Below, piece after piece: positions 61,036-64,000 of a stretch of 64,000 nucleotides of DNA (within the stretch, counting starts at the first letter, position 1; every line of letters starts with the position of its first letter). The notes under the pieces are model-generated. The model made no database searches and had not been told where the DNA came from. It saw nothing but the letters and a program-made list of their open reading frames with translations. The translations under genes and the position numbers were made by a program. Source of the DNA: Paenibacillus_F chitinolyticus_A (GTDB taxonomy: Bacteria > Bacillota > Bacilli > Paenibacillales > NBRC-103111). Location of the stretch: positions 2,542,001 through 2,606,000 of the forward strand of contig NZ_CP173427.1 in the NCBI RefSeq assembly GCF_045038035.1. The letters run 5' to 3'.

Positions 61036-61755
61036 ATGGAGAAGACTAGAGAGAATACCAGAGAGAAGACCAGATTATTGATCATTGAAGATGAAGAGCC
61101 TATCGCGGATTTGCTTGCTTACGGGCTGAACCGGGAAGGGTTTGAGGCTTTTACCGCCCATACGGCGGCGGAAGGCTTGCTCAAGATCGGCCAGGTGCGG
61201 CCCGATCTGCTTCTGCTCGACTGGATGCTGCCGGATTTGAGCGGGCTCGAAGTATGCAGACAGGTCACGGCCGCCTATAAAATCCCGATCATTATGATTA
61301 CGGCCAAATCGGATATTACCGACAAGATTCAAGGGCTTGAATACGGGGCGGACGACTATATGACAAAACCGTTCGATTTGCGCGAGGTGGCTGTCCGCAT
61401 CCGGACGGTGCTGAGGAGAGTCAGCCAAGCGAACGTAACGCCGGCAGCGCCGGCGGGGGCCGTAATCCGGTTCAGGGACATCGAAATCGTCGAACACGAA
61501 CGAATCGTCACAATCGGCGACGAGGCTGTCGATCTGACTCCGAAAGAATTCGATCTTCTTCTCACGCTGTGCAAGTACAAAGGCAAGATTTTCACCCGGA
61601 CGGAACTGCTGGATTTCGTATGGGGCTACGATTATACCGGAGATACGAGAACGGTCGACATCCACATTCAGCGGCTGCGCAAAAAACTGGGAGCGAGCGA
61701 TCTGATCGTGACGGTATTCGGGGTGGGATACAAATTTGAAAAACAGGTGGATTAA
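61036..61755 (+). CDS. OmpR-family response regulator
   Basis: 239 residues. Receiver at about residues 15-130 with the phosphorylated Asp in LLLLDWMLPD and Lys in MTKPFDLREV, then a Trans_reg_C winged helix to the C-terminus (TRTVDIHIQRLRKKLG). ATG at 61036 behind AACGGAGTGAAGG; the longer frame has no site. The next gene overlaps by 20 bases. It acts with the histidine kinase as a two-component system; the target is unknown. Confidence 0.88.
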   Translation: MEKTRENTREKTRLLIIEDEEPIADLLAYGLNREGFEAFTAHTAAEGLLKIGQVRPDLLLLDWMLPDLSGLEVCRQVTAAYKIPIIMITAKSDITDKIQGLEYGADDYMTKPFDLREVAVRIRTVLRRVSQANVTPAAPAGAVIRFRDIEIVEHERIVTIGDEAVDLTPKEFDLLLTLCKYKGKIFTRTELLDFVWGYDYTGDTRTVDIHIQRLRKKLGASDLIVTVFGVGYKFEKQVD

Positions 61756-63226
61756 CGGCATATTCTCGACCATCAGAGCCAAATTTCTGATCGGGCTGTT
61801 CGTGATTTTTTCCGTTTCTTACCTGCTGCTGAATCATTTCGTCGTCCGGATCATTGAAACCAGTAATGAAAAGATCATTTCGCAGGACTTGATCCAGCTC
61901 AAAAACAACAGCAGCATTTACGTCAAACAGGCGTTTCTGATTAACCATTTCAACACGGACGACGTGTACTTCCAGCAGATGGCGGAGGAAATGGTCCGGG
62001 ATCTGAACCATGTCACCTCCAGCGATACAAGCGCCTATTCGGTTGCGGGAGAACTGATTTTTGCATCGGACGAAACGAAGTTTTTATCGGCGAACGCGGA
62101 CGATCTTCAGCATGCGCTGGACGGAAAAACAGCCTACCGGATTCAATACACGGACGAGAAGGCGGAAGTGTTTTATGCCTATCCGGTTATCGTCGAAGGC
62201 AAGAAAGTCGGTATTCTACGCTTCGGCAAAGATTTTTCTTTGCTGTACGAACAAAAAAAACACATTTTGGATGTTTTTTCCACCGTAACGATTGCCATTT
62301 TTATTGCGGCGTTTGTTTTTTCCTATCTGTTGTCCAGAAACATTACGATTCCCCTGATCAAGCTTACAAGAGCTTCTTCGGAAGTGACGAACGGCAACCT
62401 GAATATCAAGATCGGTTTTCGCAGAAAAGACGAGATCGGACAGCTTGCGCATAACTTCGGCAATATGATCGTTCAGATCAAGAAACAAATTCAGCGGATT
62501 AAGAAGGATCGTGACCGCCTGGAAGAACTGAACCGGCATCGGAAGCAATTTTTCGATCATGTCACGCATGAACTGAAAACGCCTCTTACTTCGATCATCG
62601 GGTACGCGGAGCTTATCCGAGAAGTAGGCAGCCGGGACGAAGCTTTTTTTGCCAAAGGAATGAATCATATCGTGAACGAAAGCAAACGGCTGCACGAAAT
62701 GGTGCTTCAACTGCTCACCCTATCCAGGGAAACCGGCGGTCAGGATGCGACGGAAACGGTCGAGCCGGGCCATATTCTGCGTGACGTATGCGACGGAATG
62801 CTGCTGAAAGCCCAGAGGTACAACAAATTCATTCATTGTGAGGCGGACGAAAACCTGACCCTGGTCGCGGACCCGGCTAAAATCAGGCAGCTTTACATCA
62901 ATATTATCGACAACGCGATCAAATACGGGCGGTCTCCGTCGACGGTTCAGGTTAAAGCCGAGAAACTGCCGGGGTTCATCCGGGTTACCGTAGAGAACGA
63001 GGGGGAAACGATCCCGTCCGGTGAATTAGCTAAAATTTTCGAGCCGTTCTACCGGGTAAACGGACCGGCCGACCGGGAAGCGGGCAGCTGCGGTCTGGGC
63101 CTGAGCATCAGCAAAGCGATTGTGGACGGGCTCGGCGGTACGATCGGGATGAGGAGCGATGAACAGGTGACGACGGTCATCATCGAATTGCCTTACGAGG
63201 AGGCCCGTGAGGAGGAATCAGAATGA
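61736..63226 (+). CDS. sensor histidine kinase
   Basis: 496 residues: two membrane helices (about 12-35 and 178-200) around an extracytoplasmic sensor, a HAMP linker (residues about 200-250), HisKA with HVTHELKTPLTS (phosphorylated histidine) and HATPase_c with DNAIKYGRSP and GLGLSISKAIVDGLGG. TTG start inside the response regulator gene. It phosphorylates the regulator above. The sensor domain is not recognised. Signal unknown; the third gene is a lipoprotein that may work as its partner. Confidence 0.85.
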   Translation: MKNRWINGIFSTIRAKFLIGLFVIFSVSYLLLNHFVVRIIETSNEKIISQDLIQLKNNSSIYVKQAFLINHFNTDDVYFQQMAEEMVRDLNHVTSSDTSAYSVAGELIFASDETKFLSANADDLQHALDGKTAYRIQYTDEKAEVFYAYPVIVEGKKVGILRFGKDFSLLYEQKKHILDVFSTVTIAIFIAAFVFSYLLSRNITIPLIKLTRASSEVTNGNLNIKIGFRRKDEIGQLAHNFGNMIVQIKKQIQRIKKDRDRLEELNRHRKQFFDHVTHELKTPLTSIIGYAELIREVGSRDEAFFAKGMNHIVNESKRLHEMVLQLLTLSRETGGQDATETVEPGHILRDVCDGMLLKAQRYNKFIHCEADENLTLVADPAKIRQLYINIIDNAIKYGRSPSTVQVKAEKLPGFIRVTVENEGETIPSGELAKIFEPFYRVNGPADREAGSCGLGLSISKAIVDGLGGTIGMRSDEQVTTVIIELPYEEAREEESE

Positions 63227-64000
63227 AAAGACGATCTATGCTGAGCTTGCCGCTTCTTCTGGCGGCATTAGCTCTGCCGGCCAGCTGCGAGGGATCACCG
63301 AAGGCGAAAACCATCGTGATCGGAGATACGGCAGAAAACGCGCATAGGGAAGAGGAAAGCCCCGATTTTGAAACGAACAAAATTTACAAACTCTCCTTGC
63401 CCGGAAACAAGGCGGTAGATGTATGGGGATGGATGTCCTCCCGCCTTTTGCTCGCTTCTTACAAGAATCAGGAGACGAAACAGGATATCCAACTGGTGGA
63501 TTACCGGAATTTGTCCGCCGTGAGCTTGACCCCGCTTGCCGGGAATGCACAGTCCGGGAAAACTTCACCCGACGGGAAGTATATGGCCTATACGGGTCAG
63601 TCCCGTACGGGGGAGACTTTGTATGTACTCGATTTAAACACGGCGCAAAGCTTCGCCCCCGGAATACCGGATAAAGGGAAAGGGATTACCAGCGCCATGA
63701 CCTGGTCCAACAACGGCCGATACTTGTCTTTTACGGTGAAAAGCAGAGAGTACGGGACCGAATCCATTGTCGTGTACGACATGAAGAACCGGGCTGCGCA
63801 GGAAATTCCTCTGCCGAGATGGCAGGAAAACAGCGAGGCCCCCGCTCCACGGTCGCTGAAACGCGATAGCAAATATACGGTGATTTCGGTTAAATTTGCG
63901 GACGACGGCAGCACGGCCCTGATGGGGCGTATAGGCGAGGACGGTTCGTATGTTACTCTCGGGGCGGTAGAAGAAGATAAATGGACCCGCAAGTTCGAAC
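63223..64000 (+). CDS. lipoprotein with beta-propeller-like repeats (3' truncated)
   Basis: At least 259 residues, running off the right edge. N-terminal signal MLSLPLLLAALALPASC with lipobox LPASC. TolB-like propeller motifs follow: KTSPDGKYMAYTGQS, MTWSNNGRYLSFTVKS. ATG overlaps the kinase stop (ATGA) and is preceded by GAGGAGG, so it is the third gene of the operon. It probably works at the membrane outside; it could sense cell-wall stress with the kinase. Function inferred only from position. Confidence 0.8.
   Translation, partial: MKRRSMLSLPLLLAALALPASCEGSPKAKTIVIGDTAENAHREEESPDFETNKIYKLSLPGNKAVDVWGWMSSRLLLASYKNQETKQDIQLVDYRNLSAVSLTPLAGNAQSGKTSPDGKYMAYTGQSRTGETLYVLDLNTAQSFAPGIPDKGKGITSAMTWSNNGRYLSFTVKSREYGTESIVVYDMKNRAAQEIPLPRWQENSEAPAPRSLKRDSKYTVISVKFADDGSTALMGRIGEDGSYVTLGAVEEDKWTRKFE

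Noticed and set aside
1..64000. CRISPR arrays, tRNA and rRNA genes
   Set aside because: No regular short repeats with spacers and no tRNA-like or rRNA sequence were noticed on reading either strand.

Overview
The window is Gram-positive, low- to mid-GC DNA. It most resembles Paenibacillaceae (Paenibacillus or a close relative). The reasons are strong AAGGAGG-type ribosome binding sites with many TTG/GTG starts, a T-box leader, a catecholate siderophore locus in the bacillibactin order (dhbA-C-E-B-F plus an MbtH protein), and an opine-metallophore transport operon. No rRNA, tRNA, CRISPR array or intact insertion sequence was recognised. The species is not determinable from what I can see.

Layout. 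(1) 1-5.7 kb: cntABCDFE-like operon for import and export of a staphylopine/bacillopaline-type metallophore, entering the window inside cntA; the biosynthetic genes would lie upstream. (2) 5.7-9.4 kb: gene relics, a GntR/FCD regulator, a T-box leader in front of an Fsr-like MFS pump, and a broken 23S rRNA uracil methyltransferase gene. (3) 9.5-15.8 kb: an AT-rich accessory island bounded by two paralogues of one uncharacterised gene (left copy decayed, right copy intact). It holds a NERD nuclease/UvrD helicase fusion with an altered Walker B motif, several dead fragments and two unrecognised genes. (4) 16-22.2 kb: a MerR-controlled MFS pump, an orphan flagellin with a very large central insert, a WYL regulator divergent from a VOC protein, and a frameshifted YdeI-like gene. 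(5) 22.3-23.8 kb: a Cfr-like 23S rRNA A2503 C8-methyltransferase behind a long leader with mutually exclusive hairpins, which looks like an antibiotic-responsive attenuator. (6) 24-28.7 kb: a phosphatase, an unknown gene, a divergent EamA/LysR pair and a LacI regulator with no normal start codon. (7) 28.7-33.4 kb: LacI-controlled nucleoside operon (nucleoside hydrolase, DcuC-like transporter, ribokinase, NupC), with paired operators in both divergent promoters. (8) 33.6-42.6 kb: divergent MFS/SgrR-like pair, a dihydroxyacetone kinase fusion (DhaK-DhaL), a truncated phosphodiesterase gene and a WG-repeat protein. (9) 42.7-60.9 kb: iron-regulated siderophore locus: Btr-like regulator, binding lipoprotein and trilactone esterase, each with a Fur box, then dhbACEBF-mbtH, then a MarR-controlled MFS that could be the exporter. 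(10) 61 kb to the end: OmpR-type two-component system and a lipoprotein running off the edge.

How it works together. Two metal-scavenging systems (a broad-metal opine and a ferric catecholate) bracket a stretch rich in drug pumps and ribosome-protection functions. The siderophore is built by DhbA/C/B (2,3-dihydroxybenzoate), loaded by DhbE onto the DhbB carrier and condensed by DhbF. It should be captured by the lipoprotein at 44.0 kb and opened by the esterase at 45.2 kb. The first DhbF adenylation pocket differs from the glycine code, so the product may be a bacillibactin variant such as paenibactin. The most striking regulatory structure is the leader of the Cfr-like gene.
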